From positions 1 through 34,320 of the forward strand of contig VKHC01000004.1 of assembly GCA_015143735.1 (NCBI GenBank): a stretch of DNA of 34,320 nt, read 5' to 3'. The stretch's first letter is position 1, and each line of letters starts with the position of its first letter. The translations under genes and the position numbers were made by a program. The notes under the pieces were generated by a model that had not been told where the DNA came from, made no database searches, and saw nothing but the letters and a program-made list of their open reading frames with translations. This DNA comes from Synura sp. LO234KE. Its lineage: Eukaryota; Sar; Synurophyceae; Synurales; Mallomonadaceae. Positions 1-10,725 of the stretch are shown here, one piece after another.

Positions 1-756
1 TCTCCTTGATATACCGCCCTCCCTTCATGCAGTGACTCCAAGAACGCCGCAGCCTCGTAAGGAGACTCCTCAGGAAGCTCAATAGGAGCCCGCATGGCGG
101 TAATAAAATCTTCAGACGACCTTAGCCCGTCCTCCTGGTGGTTCAAAACCTCGTGAAAGAAAGACGAGCGCATTTTTAGTACGTCCACAGAGCATAGTAT
201 CGCTGCGACTTCTCGACCAGAATTAAGACGCACTTCAATTTTCGAAAACTCTCTTAGCTGAAGATCGTTCAAGAGAGATCATGAATCAGATTAAGCATAT
301 GAAGAGAATTATGATTTTAATGTGAAACCTTGTTTACATTCGGAGCGATGATCACGTCCGATAGATTCCTCGCCGTTCCGGCAATAATTACTTGATTGCT
401 TTCACGAGCTTTATGGTCTGAGGTCGAAGGGTTCAACTGAACCACCTGAATTTTATTTGAGCATCCAGATGTTCCAGTTGAATTGACCCTATTGTGGGAG
501 GTGGAATCCAAACACACTTCATCACATATCCCGCAAGAGATGTGCTTGCTTTGCGGTCTTTCTCCATCAGGACTGACACCAAAAAACCAAGAGGAAAAAT
601 TTACCTCATTTTTTAAACTTTTGTTATAACTGTTTCGACTCAAAGTTGATTCTCTGTCACTATTTGAGGTATAAGTGGCGTGCAGTAATGGATATCGAAT
701 CGACTTTACCTATCCAAATGTAGTTCAGGAATTTCTTGCGGTTTAGAAGATTTCAT
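1..756 (-). CDS. BTB/POZ-like domain protein, 5' part (3 exons, runs off window)
   Basis: I built this model by hand. Exon 1 is 756..710 and starts with ATG (MKSSKPQEIPELHLD). Intron 1 (709..654, 56 nt) runs from AG|gtaaag to gacag. Exon 2 is 653..329. Intron 2 (328..258, 71 nt) runs from AAG|gtttca to cttcag. Exon 3 is 257..1 and stays open at the window edge. All phases match and no in-frame stop remains over 209 residues. Residues 1-124 are Ser/Asn-rich with a CGICDEVC cluster and are not recognised. The last ~80 residues look like a BTB fold: a strand with VRLNSGREVAAI, then DVLKMRSSFFHEVL, then PIELPEESPYEAAAFLE followed by SLHEGR. BTB domains mediate dimerisation and often recruit substrates to cullin-3 ligases; that role here is only inferred. 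The family call rests on the pattern of hydrophobic positions and on recollection of similar stramenopile proteins. Intron 1 has a second in-frame acceptor 6 nt upstream. Confidence 0.7.
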
Positions 757-1142
757 AGCTGAATTAAGAAATTGGTCAGGGCAATATCTGACATCGGTCG
801 AAGTCGAATTTTGAAATAATAGAAAGTGTTGGATACTCCATGTTTGGAACTTAGTGATTCTCAAATAATTTCATTTTTCTGTGATGTAACTGAGCTTACA
901 TCTAAAGAAATCTAAGTTAATGCTATTCAAATTTCAAAATGAAATTATGCTGAAAATTCTCAGTAGTTAGAAAAGAGGAAAATTATTTTCTTCAATTTGG
1001 TATTATCCTTATCATATCGATTCTGGCATAAGGTGACGGAAATTTTGCTTGGTTTCGTCAGCTTAGCCGTGATTTAAGATATCGGCAAAACTTAACACAA
1101 CATTCAATTGGTGATATCTCACGGGACTTTGGTATCTTAAAA
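757..1142. promoter_or_regulatory. Divergent intergenic region between BTB-like gene and COMMD4
   Basis: These 386 bp separate two start codons that point away from each other, so both promoters must lie here or overlap. The sequence is AT-rich. An inverted CCAAT pentamer (ATTGG) lies about 35 nt upstream of the COMMD4 ATG. No convincing TATA element was identified, and no third gene is visible. Confidence 0.45.
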
Positions 1143-1900
1143 ATGCGATTCCGATTTTGCGGGGACCTTGATTGCCCGGATTGGGTTCTTTCTGAAATAT
1201 CTACGCTTTCCAATTTGGTATGCTAGTAAAGCTTTGTTTTATGAATAATATTTTATTCATTTTATCAACAGACTTCGCTTCGTATCAAAATTTTGGTGGA
1301 GCAGATTATTTCCCATTTTATGGATGGTTCATTTCAGTACGATAAGGTTAATGTTTGATACATTTAAAATAGTCAAGAATTTCTTTAACTCAGCTTAGGT
1401 GAAAAAAATAGCGGAGAGTAGCAAGTTTGACGATGCCTCGAATTTGAAAGTACGTTCTGAATCCTGCAGATATTCGTGATGAGTTAGTGATTGCCTTACA
1501 GGGCGCAATATCTGCACTAGGATTTATTATTACCAGTGCGGCAAAGTATGATGTTGACGCCACGTCGCTTTTGGAGGAAATACAACAGCTGGGACTTCCT
1601 AAGGAAAATTCTGAATGTATCTCGAGGCAGTACATTGAAAGCAAAGATTCACTTCGATCTAAATTTGTGGATAATTCATTGAAACTTCCCTCTTTGAAAA
1701 CAATCGACTGGCGTCTGGATAGTGTTTTAAGTGCCAGTACCCCAGATGAGGAACAACAAACCATTATTCACTTAAACCTTGCTATCGAGAATCAATATTC
1801 TAATGAGGAAAATATTCATTTTGAGTTATCTGCAGTAAAACTTGACGTTTTAATACATGAATTGACGAACGCGGAGATCTTGTTGAAGAGCTTATCGTAA
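1143..1900 (+). CDS. COMMD4: COMM domain-containing protein 4 (4 exons, 199 aa)
   Basis: The spliced model has four exons: 1143..1217, 1272..1346, 1399..1449 and 1502..1900. The introns are 54, 52 and 52 nt, all GT-AG and phase 0. The product is 199 residues, the length I recall for animal COMMD4. The N-terminus [20 protein letters not shown] is nearly identical to that of animal COMMD4. Residues ~51-61 ([10 protein letters not shown]) and ~68-85 ([18 protein letters not shown]) follow the family helical domain, as does QQLGLPKE. The C-terminal COMM domain begins around residue 130 with the WRLD motif at 137-140 and ends with [20 protein letters not shown] proteins form a hetero-oligomeric ring in the Commander/CCC complex, which works with retriever in endosomal recycling. 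The GTG at 1487 is not the start: it lies in intron 3. The reading is undamaged and appears functional. Confidence 0.93.
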
Positions 1901-2410
1901 AAATTCACTTTCGCTACAGCTCCAGTAATCTTCGTTAGTGAATGGCAAAAGTTGGTGACATATAATCGTCTTTGATTTTAGTTTCTGCAAAATTATCCTA
2001 CGCTCCATATCTATAATATTTATTTTAAACATTACAGTTTAATTAAAGAAATACTGGCGCTATGAGTTGGCCAAGGCAAAGTATTCTCTGAACTTAGTTA
2101 TGATGAGTTATAAAGATTCTTGAATGGTAACAATATGATTAGCAGGGAATCATATTAAAATACGAAGTAAAATATGTAAACGCAAGCAGCAAGGTGGGAA
2201 TCTTGAACTCATGATTCAGCTAGCTAACAGCTTGCTTGTTGTTTGCTTATCTAGTTCAATTTCTAAAAGCAGCAGGCAGAGGACCACAGTTTCGTCCCGA
2301 GGAGTACAAAAACCAATTAATCACTAATAACGGAGGAGCAGAAATTTTTGTGATCTAAGCTAAGCTTCAGCTTTAAAAAATTGGGCGGAAATGACCAAGG
2401 AGGTGGTTAG
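1901..2410. other. AT-rich intergenic sequence, no gene seen
   Basis: This is the downstream flank of COMMD4. Stops are frequent in all frames and no exon-like stretch with usable splice sites was found. It ends where similarity to the repeat family (copy A) begins. Confidence 0.5.
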
Positions 2411-4640
2411 CACATGATAGTTTTTAATACATGTTTTGTGCTTCCGCTACAATGCATATCAGTATCTACTCCGGCTCGGAGTGGTTCTGCCTCAGAACTT
2501 GCTGAAAAGCTCCTAGATCACTGACATTTAGGTCCTCAAACTTATGGATTCGTCCGTGTCTCCAAAGTTGCTGAACGAAAAAATCCTTAGTTCAGCCTGT
2601 AGAATAGAATAGTTACGTTAAGTTAAAAGTTTAAACACAAGTGATAACCACTAGTACTTGAAACTATGTCCTTCAGTCTAAAAAGACCATCCGTAATAGT
2701 AAGGAAAAACTGCCCCATCCAAAACTTTCGTTTCGCCATCCAATTTTTTCTTTACTATCCTTGTGATTTCATTTTTGCCTCACGATCCCATCACTGAATC
2801 GTAGAACCAATTTTAATCATTAGTTCAGCCTATAGAACCAATTTCCACCTCAGCGCTTCAGAAGTCCATTTCTGGCCTGAATGGGGAAATTACATTGACC
2901 TCCAAATGGCTGATGTTGGGCCAGATTAACCCATATAGGGACAAAATATCGAATTCGGGAAATAATTATTGTTCTGAAGAACCCCAAATTCTCAGCTGCA
3001 CAATGTCTGCGCCTACAGACTCCACTAATGCTACAACGAAATTAAATATCAATCAAGGGGCAGGTTCGCATTTATTTTTAAATCACCTTGTTGGTGCGGA
3101 TGGGCGCACAGATGAAATCGCATTATCAGAAGTATTTTGATCTCTAGCTACTCTGTTAATTTATCTGATGAAGACGCGGCTGCTCTCCTCAACACGTGCT
3201 GAGTTTTCCCTCGGTTAATTGTCAGGGGTATCTCAATTTTTTTCTACAATTGGATAGCACCTGTCAGCACCTCTTTCCGCGAACTCTTCATTATGATCGT
3301 GCACAAACACAGGGAATTTTATCCACTCGTGCATACCAGGTGCCTCCCTTTAAACCGTGTCTCAACTTACGAAAACTGCTAAAACAGGAGCGTCGTTGTC
3401 AATTACAATTAGTAGTGGCTTTATCGGAGGTTGGAGTGTGGCGGGAAACATGGCAAACCCGACTAGAAAAAGTCAGGGTCATTCTCGGGCCCTGAGCGAT
3501 TCTCTTAGAGCTTCATGTAAGGATCATCCTGCGGATTCCCACTGTGGCAAATGCTTAATCTCCAGCTCTTTTTCTTCGACGGCCAAGCATAGAACGGCTC
3601 GGATTTATCATCTAAGCTCTCTTGCCTTCATATCTGGGCCTTTTTCATCAGTGGCGTCAACAACGAGACTCCTCAAATCGTGTTCACTACATCCCCGGCG
3701 CCTGGTTGTGTAACATTCTAATTTATTTCTCCGCACCCCCAGAAGTTAACAAGAATTATCTTGCATTGGCCGCGATGGAGACCTTTACTCTGGAAGTCAA
3801 CATCTGCCCGTTAGCTCTCCTTGACCACTGCCGCCTAGCCATTCTACCATCGCTCTTGGTGACATCTCGCGTCTTCTTTTCCTCTAAAGGTCTCCAACTA
3901 TTCGTTCTTCGTCTGCTACCGATTTGCTACTCCCCTGGAACGGCGTTTCAAAGTCCTCGGTTTTTGGTCTCGAGCTCTACTAGATGACTTGGAATGTCTC
4001 ATTCTTAGAGCGGGGTTTTTTGACACTTTCTTTGGTCCGCTGTGGAACCAAGTGATTGCTCGTGCAGGCCCGACTTGGCAAGAGGCTTTTGAGTTGGTCG
4101 CTACTTTCCCCATTCCTGGGATCACTCTACCGCATCGACTGTCTCCGATGCTCTTTGGTACGACCCCAACGATCTCCCTCAGTGAGCAGCATTGGCGTAC
4201 CTCTGGGAAGCTCCTTCCTCCCCTTTTCTTCCCTCCTGTGATAAGATTTTTGATCGCGGTCCCTCCAGCTCGTATGGAGGCCTCTCCACCCCAGCCCTGG
4301 CCCTTTGGATTGTCTGCCTGGACCAGCTCCGCTCTCCGTCGCGGGCGTTGCCTTAGGATTTTTTGCTCGTTGTTCTCCGGGCGTTTCCAAGACTTTAGTG
4401 TAGTTGTACGATGGTTAGCCGGGCACTGCCCGCCCTCTGGTTATTCCTGCTTCGTCTTGCACATGTGGTCTGTTATGCTTGCATTCTGCTTGTTTGTATT
4501 AGAGGCGGGTGACATTGTAGCATACTAACATTTCTGTTGGGGCGGACTTGCCAGCCCATGGGCAGTGCGTACTGGCCCCCTCCCCTTGCTCCCACTGGGT
4601 GCCACGGGGCTTGCAATATTGTTTATGGGAGCTAGTTTTT
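2411..4640 (+). mobile_element. Unclassified repeat family, copy A (degenerate)
   Basis: This is the most diverged of three same-orientation copies. Its left end (an ATGCATATC...CGGCT..GAG motif near 2450, then GCCTCAGAA and CTCCTAGATC) matches the left ends of the copies at 12.7 and 19.1 kb. Around 2895-3137 an open stretch ends in GADGRTDEIALSEVF, similar to SADATQDIAPAS in copy B. The best open frame is 3989..4528. It contains FFGPLWNQVIARAGPTWQEA, which parallels NPLWAVILEKVEKAW (B) and IPLWAAHLTDVEEAW (C), and ends with GDIVAY, like GDVVAY in B. The right flank around 4535-4640 again matches the other copies (GCGTACT...CCCACT...ACGGGGCTTG). No terminal inverted repeats, reverse transcriptase or transposase were seen. 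It could be a non-autonomous element, a gag-like remnant or a decayed gene family. Confidence 0.6.
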
Positions 4641-5590
4641 TGTGCAATTCTTATTGACTTCAGTCTTTCTGTTCCATAATTTACTACTAGATTTTTGGTA
4701 TGGTTAGAACATGATACTACACTGGTGTGGCGAGTGAAGTCGCTCTTAGTGGGGTTACTTAGTGTAGTCGCGACCGTTCTAGAAGCGAAAGCAATAACTA
4801 AGCAGTACTAGGCAAACTAGTCTTCTTATCGAAAATCAAATAGGAGGAGTTAAGTATTCCCGAGCATTGTTCATCTTAATCATTACGAAATATATATTCA
4901 GAACAGGTCCAGAAATACATAGGCAGAAAAATATCTTCTACTTACCTAGATTTCTCCATGTAACTAATAGCATTTTCCGATATCGATTGGTGGAAGGCAG
5001 AGGTGGACAGTCGCCCGGAGGCGGTGGAAAGCTTCCGGTTTACTACCACAATGCCTATATTAAATCAAAATGTTGTTTCAGGGCCACTGAGTGTCGCGTC
5101 ACGTGAGGGCTGGGAGGGGAAAACCACCAACGTTAATTATCAAGAAGGGTACAAGAGAAAAGTACAGAAATGGTGCGTCAAGAGGTTCCCCACACCGCGC
5201 ACACTCCGGAGTCGTCGTGGTAGATATTGTTCTACGTAATTGGAAGACTAGGGCTGTGGGACGGATTAATCCCGGTGGATAGGCAACAAGAGAAATTGCA
5301 GCTGGGGCTGACCAAGAACCAGCTGTAATCTATTGTGCAGCCGGTAGATTAAAGCGCGGGAGGGCCTCCGCTCGACTTGACAGGTCTCGCCCACCAAACG
5401 CGCTTCCTTCATGTGCTGGAAAATCTCCTCTCAGTGTGGATCACTGAGCGACATCCATGGAACCCCACGGAAAGGCGTTCCATCGATTGCACCTAGTTGA
5501 TAATTTTTTTGCCAAGAAAACCGAGCCAGCGCTGCCCCGGATCAACAGCGAAGTAGCAAAGTGTACTAAATAGAATTGCTGTTCTGTAGT
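4641..5590. other. Unassigned sequence, no supported gene
   Basis: Three short overlapping plus-strand open frames between 4867 and 5282 have no recognisable domain, no shared frame and no convincing splice sites. The composition shifts from AT-rich (4.6-5.0 kb) to more GC-rich (5.1-5.5 kb), which suggests old transposon debris. Nothing else can be named. Confidence 0.4.
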
Positions 5591-5593
5591 CAT

Positions 5594-5653
5594 GATGTCG
5601 AGGGGCAGGCCTCAATACGCTAGGATGTCGAGGGGCAGGCCGTAATACCCTAG
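5594..5653. repeat. 30-bp direct tandem duplication
   Basis: The unit 5594..5623 is repeated at 5624..5653 with three mismatches. Both units start with GATGTCGAGGGGCAGGCC and end with CTAG. The left half is fully conserved and the right half has diverged. Confidence 0.85.
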
Positions 5654-7440
5654 GCAGATCATGCAGTCGTACCTGTGTGAGAAAGACCGCAGGACATGTG
5701 AATGTCGAGGATGCTAAATTTCCCGTTTTGGTTTGATCTGACGGCTGAGTTGTCAATGATATAACAGCAAAACCAGCCCCCTTGGACGTAGAGTATCCTC
5801 TTGTAGTCCTCGTGATGAGGTGCTACTTGCTGAGAGAGTCCTACGGGCCTAAAACGAGTTATTAGAAGGACTCGAAAAAGCTTGGCAGTGAGCCCTGCTA
5901 TGTAAGCACTTCGAATTAGCAGTTGGCGTCTTGCTCTTCATCCACGGGTGGTGACTGAAAGGAATGTGCACAATGCATGATGGAAGCCACACTTTTGGTG
6001 ATGTCGGGCGCGGCTGTTATCACTGGAACACTTCTGGCGTTAAGCAATAGTCAAAATCGCGAGATTACTAGCAGAAATTCAATTTGAAAAAGTCCAATTC
6101 GAGGTTCCCCATCGTGGGTAGGGGCGTTCAAAGTAGACATGAGCACATAATCGGAAACAAAATTGTTCTATTCTTGCTCCTGATCAAATCAAAATACTAG
6201 AACATTGTGAAGGGTAGCGTTAATAGTCAAAATTATCACGATGCACCCTTGGATAAAGCAAAAATTTTGATGTGGATCGTGGGGGCTTAAGACGCAATAA
6301 AACATGTAAAACTCGTGAAGCTATTGCTAGTAGTCTGATACACGGGAAGAATGCCCATGATGAACAGTTTTTCTTTTTGCCTAGTTGTCGAGGAGCTACC
6401 GCTTGATAATCTGCTTCATTTCAAGACTTCAAAGAATTCTGATCGAAATCCTATTTTTACAAATACCGGCGAAGCGCATGGAATGACCCGTTGAAGGTAC
6501 ACCTTAAACGCGAAGTCACAAGAGTACTCGGGTGAAAATCTCAAGTAATGTCTATCAGAGCCAGTCAATCTGGATTTCGGCTGATATTCTCATCAAACAA
6601 TTGTTAAAGATGGCATAGTCTAGGAAATCACATTCCTGCTTGTTGAAACCTTTTCCCCCACGCTTGAGTGATCGCCCGTGTTGGCGGTGGCCGGAAACTG
6701 GATTTGAATGGAATATTAATTTTTGTCGAAATTAAATAATTCGTCTATTCAACTGGCTTGAAATACTCTTCCTAACCCTTGAAAGATCTTGATTACTATC
6801 TGCACTGTGACGATGTCGCTCACTAAACCATTGCGGATATAGAAAGGGCGTCGGTGGGTCATATAACGCTTAATTCGTAGACTTCGGGACTTAAAACAAA
6901 CGCTGGGACCTTGTGACTTATCTCGGGAAGGAAACAACTTTCTTTTGTAGTTCCCACCTAAATTGCAATCTACTCGGGTAATCAACTAGCGTACCTGCGG
7001 CAGTCACTAAGAAACTCACAAGTTGCGCAAGTTGCGTGGTGTATCCATGAACGTGCAGCCATTTAAACGTTTTTAACGGGTAATTTTCAACACAACTTGA
7101 AGTGCCATGAGAAGAGCAGAAGCGGCATATCTCAACAAATTAGGCACGAATTAAGTTAGAACAAAGAATTTCAGATCACGCAAAATTACGACTTACGCTC
7201 CAATTGGAAATTTCACGAAATGACAACTCAGAGGTTCCAAATTATAACTTGGCAAACAAGACAAAAACGAGAATTTAAGAGATGTCATCAAATAATGGAG
7301 ATGGAACATTCCCTTGCGGGAATAATACTAGTATTTCCCGAAGTAAGTTCCCTAAATTTCATCTCACAGCTCCTTTCACAAAAAAATTAGCAAATTTTGG
7401 TCAATTTAATACCTCGAAACTTGGATCGCGACGAATAAGG
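5654..7440. other. AT-rich unassigned sequence
   Basis: Only short open frames occur here, for example 78 codons on the minus strand near 6.75-6.98 kb, and none has a recognisable motif. The region lies downstream of the Ty3/gypsy RNase H, where integrase should follow on the minus strand. No HHCC zinc region, D-D-E core or LTR was found. Confidence 0.4.
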
Positions 7441-7447
7441 CAAGATT

Positions 7448-7981
7448 CTATAACATCTGTAATCTCTTGGCGCAAGTTACAAGGGTTTTATCAATTTTTG
7501 GGGAGGGGAGCGAGAGGCACTGTTGCAGCCTCGAGAGCCAGTCAGCTACCATGTTCTTCGCTCCCGATTCGTGGCTAATAAATATGACGAACGTTGAAGG
7601 AACAACCTCCACCGATCCACGATTTGAACATTCGACTTTTCGATTCACAGCAGATTGCGGCGGTCCGTTTTGAGAAGAAATGGCTTACCACGCAAGTAGC
7701 AAGCAAAGTGGTTGACACCGTACAATGCCGTGTCAAGCAAAGTGGTTGACACCGTACAATGCCGTGTACGCCTTTTTCTTGAAAGTGTTCCATCTTAGAG
7801 CAATGCTAGAGAATTTTGGGCTCGCAAAGCCAATAGGCTCATGCACTACGCCAAACTCATCTGGCCGCTTCTGATAGAGGACAGCCCCTACTGCTTTATC
7901 TGATGCGTCCGCGCAAAGCACCCAGTCCAAACTGTAGTCAGGGAAGTGTTTGGCGTCCGACTTCGAAAGTGCAAGCTTCAT
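7448..7981 (-). pseudogene. Ty3/gypsy RNase H (broken)
   Basis: The minus strand reads FPDYSLDWVLCADASDKAVG with catalytic Asp in ADASD, then EPIGFASPKFS and WNTFKKKAYTALYGV (the expected acidic residue of E-K-E-A-Y is K here). After a frame change come the WIGGG-type linker and ESGAKNMVADWLSRLQ, the end of the domain. A perfect 34-bp tandem duplication at 7700..7767 lies in the middle and breaks the frame. Downstream sequence does not continue into a recognisable integrase. Confidence 0.85.
7700..7767. repeat. Perfect 34-bp tandem duplication in the RNase H
   Basis: Unit 7700..7733 is repeated without mismatch at 7734..7767 (each begins CAAGCAAAGTGGTTGACACC). Because 34 is not a multiple of three, it shifts the RNase H frame. 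Perfect identity suggests it is recent compared with the rest of the decay. Confidence 0.95.
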
Positions 7982-8009
7982 CTTGTTATTAAGTTGGCTT
8001 CATAATCAC

Positions 8010-8700
8010 TGGTCCAGCTTTCTCGCTTCCAGTTGATGTCCTTCCTTGTGAGTCATCTTGTTCAGCTCAGCTGCGATTGCATAGTAATTCGGAACAAAGG
8101 ACTTAAAGAATAATGCAGTTTCCGCTTCCATTTCTCGCCTGCGGTAGGTTACCTTGTAGGCAAAGAACTTGACCGGAGAGAACCCAAACCAAGATTTTGA
8201 CATTTTCAAGGCTACACTACGTATTCGGCAGCGTTCGAGGAAGGTGTTTAATTTCCTACAAACGTCTTCCTCATCATGGGCGAGAAGCAAGACTTGTCAA
8301 AGATGACAATCGATCATTCGTCAAAATCCCCAAACATTTTGCATCATCTTCCATTGCAGGTGACCACTCGCTGGCGAGAATTCTTCCGGCAGAAACATGG
8401 GTTCAATCAGCCCCTATGGGTTTGGATTGCCAGCCATTGACTAGACAACTGGGTCAATGGAAACTGTCAATGGAAACTGATGGACAGAGTTGGTCATGTC
8501 AATATCCAGGAAGATCTTGAATCCCATGGCTTTTTCAACCTCGCACTGTACTCGCGGTATGTAGGCTTGAGTCTTATAAGTAAGAAGATATTGAGCCAAC
8601 TGGAGTCGCCGAAAAATCGGATAAACGGATTCGTCGCCATGGGTGCAATTACCAGGGGAGAGGAACAAGGAGACGTAGAATGTCTATTTATATACGCGGA
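8010..8700 (-). pseudogene. Ty3/gypsy reverse transcriptase (broken)
   Basis: In order on the minus strand: EVEKAMGFKIFLDIDMTNSV then HQFPLT (the palm motif with the first catalytic Asp), 8441..8590; PMFLPEEFSPASGHLQWKMM near 8350-8400; IVIFDK where most Ty3 enzymes have Y-x-D-D, near 8295-8320; then LLAHDEEDVCRKLNTFLERC, ALKMSKSWFGFSPVKFF and the FFKSFVPNYYAIAAELNKMT connection. These parts lie in different frames with several stops, so no enzyme is made. A 13-bp tandem duplication at 8453..8478 causes one of the frame changes. Confidence 0.85.
8453..8478. repeat. Perfect 13-bp tandem duplication in the RT
   Basis: GTCAATGGAAACT occurs twice in direct succession. The 13-bp addition shifts the reading frame just after the HQFPLT motif. 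Confidence 0.9.
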
Positions 8701-9099
8701 GACACGGTCGAACTCCTTCTTCGCATTTTCGTCAATCTTGGGTTGATCAGCCTCGATCTGACTTTGTAAAATGGAGAAAAGTTCTCCTTTACTTGAAGGT
8801 TCAAAGACTTGGATTTGGAAGTATTCAGTCTTAGCCTCCTCCTAATCGTTTCCATTTTTTTAAATTTCTGATTAACTTCAGTCATGACTCGTTTCCATGA
8901 AGGCTACGACAGGTCTAAAGGCTACTGGTACCGGTTTCTTAATCTCTTCCGGAGGCTCTTTGACATCACCCAAGCTCAATAGCCAAATGACTCCAGGTCT
9001 CATATCTGCCTTAAGAACATTATTGACTTCGACGTCGCTGTTTCTGACTATAATATGACTTCTTTGTCTCCCACAAATGATAGCACTCCACGGATAACC

Positions 9100-9300
9100 T
9101 CTTTGGTCTCGTTCCTTGTCGATTGCGAGGCACGCTACCGCCCAATGTGGGAAAACGCAATCTTTCCATTGTTCTCAATTCCGGTCTACCAAGTCGGAGC
9201 TAATGTATGACTTGTGTTTAGAGCACCAGGGTCAAACAGCACCAGGGTCAAACAGTATATTGATAATCTTAATTTATGCTCCCGCTGCGTTGAACTATTC
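9100..9300 (-). pseudogene. Retroviral-type aspartic protease remnant
   Basis: The minus strand reads VLFDPGALNTSH around 9210-9240, between the gag knuckle and the RT, which is where a Ty3/gypsy protease lies. The usual active site is D-[ST]-G-A; here it reads D-P-G-A. The flap and second motif cannot be followed because the frame is lost. A 16-bp tandem duplication (9222..9253) falls on the active site and shifts the frame. The assignment depends mainly on position. Confidence 0.45.
9222..9253. repeat. Perfect 16-bp tandem duplication in the protease
   Basis: AGCACCAGGGTCAAAC occurs twice in direct succession, duplicating the codons of the D-P-G-A site and shifting frame. Confidence 0.9.
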
Positions 9301-9493
9301 TTCCTGGAACGACATCGGTCGACTCCCCCGACTCCGAATAACGTTCCCCACCGCTTCCAGTAAGATTTGGGTGTCATCGTCCTCATGAGTGTCTATCCCC
9401 GGGTCGAATCCACGCGACTGGGCTGACACAACGCACGTGTCAGCCCCTAACCGTCAGGATCTTCTAGCCGCCCCGCAAGCACCTGGTGGGCGC

Positions 9494-10725
9494 TTATGAG
9501 TTGGTTTGGATCCCTCCAAAATGGTGGCCTAGGTCCGCTCCCCGAGTGAGTCTTACCTTATATGCATATATCTGGCGATTCTCTTGACCCTCCTTGTCCA
9601 CGTAGCTTGGCCGCCTTGAAACACGCACAATCGTCCGGGTAGTGAGAGTATTTGCAGTGTCCGCACTTGGAATCGCAAGCAACTGAAAGCATACTGCACC
9701 CCTGCCGGCCAAGCATCATCTCGCTCCTCAGTCGGCTCGCCTGGTTGGTCTCCAGTCCTATCGATCGAACTCGTTGCCTCATTCGGTGACTCTTCCCTAT
9801 CGGAAGAAGTCCCTTTGGAATCATCATCCCACTCTTCTGGAGCCAGCATCCGCGCCAATGATTCATCGTCTTCAAGAAACATGAGTTTCGCATAATTTTG
9901 AGTGTCACCGTCACTGCATACCACATTTATCTTGTCCGGTTCCTTGAATCTAGTCACTTTTGCCCTAGTGTTTTTCAGGTTATTTTTGAACTTACAGTCG
10001 GAGGTAGCGTCCCACAGCGACTGACCAAGCCAAAGTGTCCGTCTCAAGCATCGACTTGGGTCTAGCAATAAATGTAAGCACGCTGTGCGCGTCGTTGTGT
10101 CACCAAGTAGTTGGTGTTCTGCCTGAACTATTCCGCCGAATATGTTGATCTGCTCCCAGAGACCTTTGAATTTACCTTCAGTTTTGATTGTCGTCGCAAG
10201 TATGGCCATCACTCTGCTGTCTTGGTAATGGGTAAAGAGCAACTGATCTAGGTAACTACTCCGCTACAGCCTCACGAAGGAAACTGAGAATGCGTGGAAC
10301 ATTCAGCCGTGACAAGCAAATCTTATCTATTATTGGTCGTTCTCTCATGGTGATCTGTTTCAGGAATCTGTAAGTTCCACCCCAATAGCCCAATCGCATA
10401 GGGCCATAACCGTAATAGGGCATTGGGAGTACTCGGCGCGATGCAGGGTTTTCAGTCACAAGTGCCATAAGCTCGGCAGGCAAGGCGAGAAGTGATGTCT
10501 TCGAGGCGCTCTTCAGGCAATCCCGAGTCAAACCCTTCTGCTGATGCCAGGCTCTATCAGACTCCGACACTTCGTCCTCGCTGCGTCTACGCTTGTTACT
10601 GGCACTATCGTCATCAGAATCGAACCCGTCGCCGTCACCGCCCGAGCTTCGCGCCCTGTTACCGATCTTCTTTACAGCTTTCTGCTTTTCGGAGAGACTT
10701 CTCTGGGTTCAGCCATCGTGAAAAG
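9494..10725 (-). pseudogene. gag remnant with CCHC-type zinc knuckle
   Basis: A possible start is the ATG near 10717 (MAEPREVSPKSRKL, then a stop). The open pieces 10256..10570 and 9553..10242 continue in shifting frames. The middle part resembles a gag capsid followed by an acidic linker (FLEDDESLARMLAPEEWDDD). A zinc knuckle lies at 9627..9665 with spacing C-x2-C-x3-H-x4-C (CGHCKYSHYPDDC), one residue shorter than the common C-x2-C-x4-H-x4-C. Gag proteins form the particle and the knuckle binds the RNA template. At least two frameshifts make this a pseudogene. Confidence 0.65.

Larger units (their letters stand above)
7448..10725 (-). mobile_element. Decayed Ty3/gypsy retrotransposon (gag-PR-RT-RNase H)
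   Basis: Reading the minus strand from about 10.72 kb down gives the Ty3/gypsy order: gag with zinc knuckle, aspartic protease remnant, reverse transcriptase, then RNase H. Many frameshifts and stops break it. The sequence style (IVIFDK box, FFKSFVPNYYAIAAELNKMT, EPIGFASPKFS, VADWLSR) matches a Ty3/gypsy clade I associate with oomycetes and other protists. Integrase and long terminal repeats were not found, so the element is truncated at its 3' end or the rest has decayed beyond recognition. Several short tandem duplications have contributed to the damage. Confidence 0.85.

Noticed and set aside
317-643. Intact 108-codon minus-strand gene
   Set aside because: It begins with TTG and ends in an intron. 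Splicing on both sides gives a longer, coherent protein with an ATG start.
1487-1501. GTG-initiated start for the COMMD4 frame at 1487
   Set aside because: The five codons before GGC are the end of a 52-nt intron; the spliced ATG at 1143 restores the full family N-terminus.
1390-1764. 124-codon minus-strand open frame
   Set aside because: It is antisense to COMMD4 and crosses two of its introns.
4720-4830. Possible tRNA-like structure
   Set aside because: No consistent T-arm (GTTCRANNC) or acceptor stem pairing could be drawn.
5493-7440. Possible Ty3/gypsy integrase downstream of RNase H
   Set aside because: No HHCC, D-D-E or GPY/F pattern was found on the minus strand. The CP and H residues near 5.65-5.70 kb do not have the right spacing.
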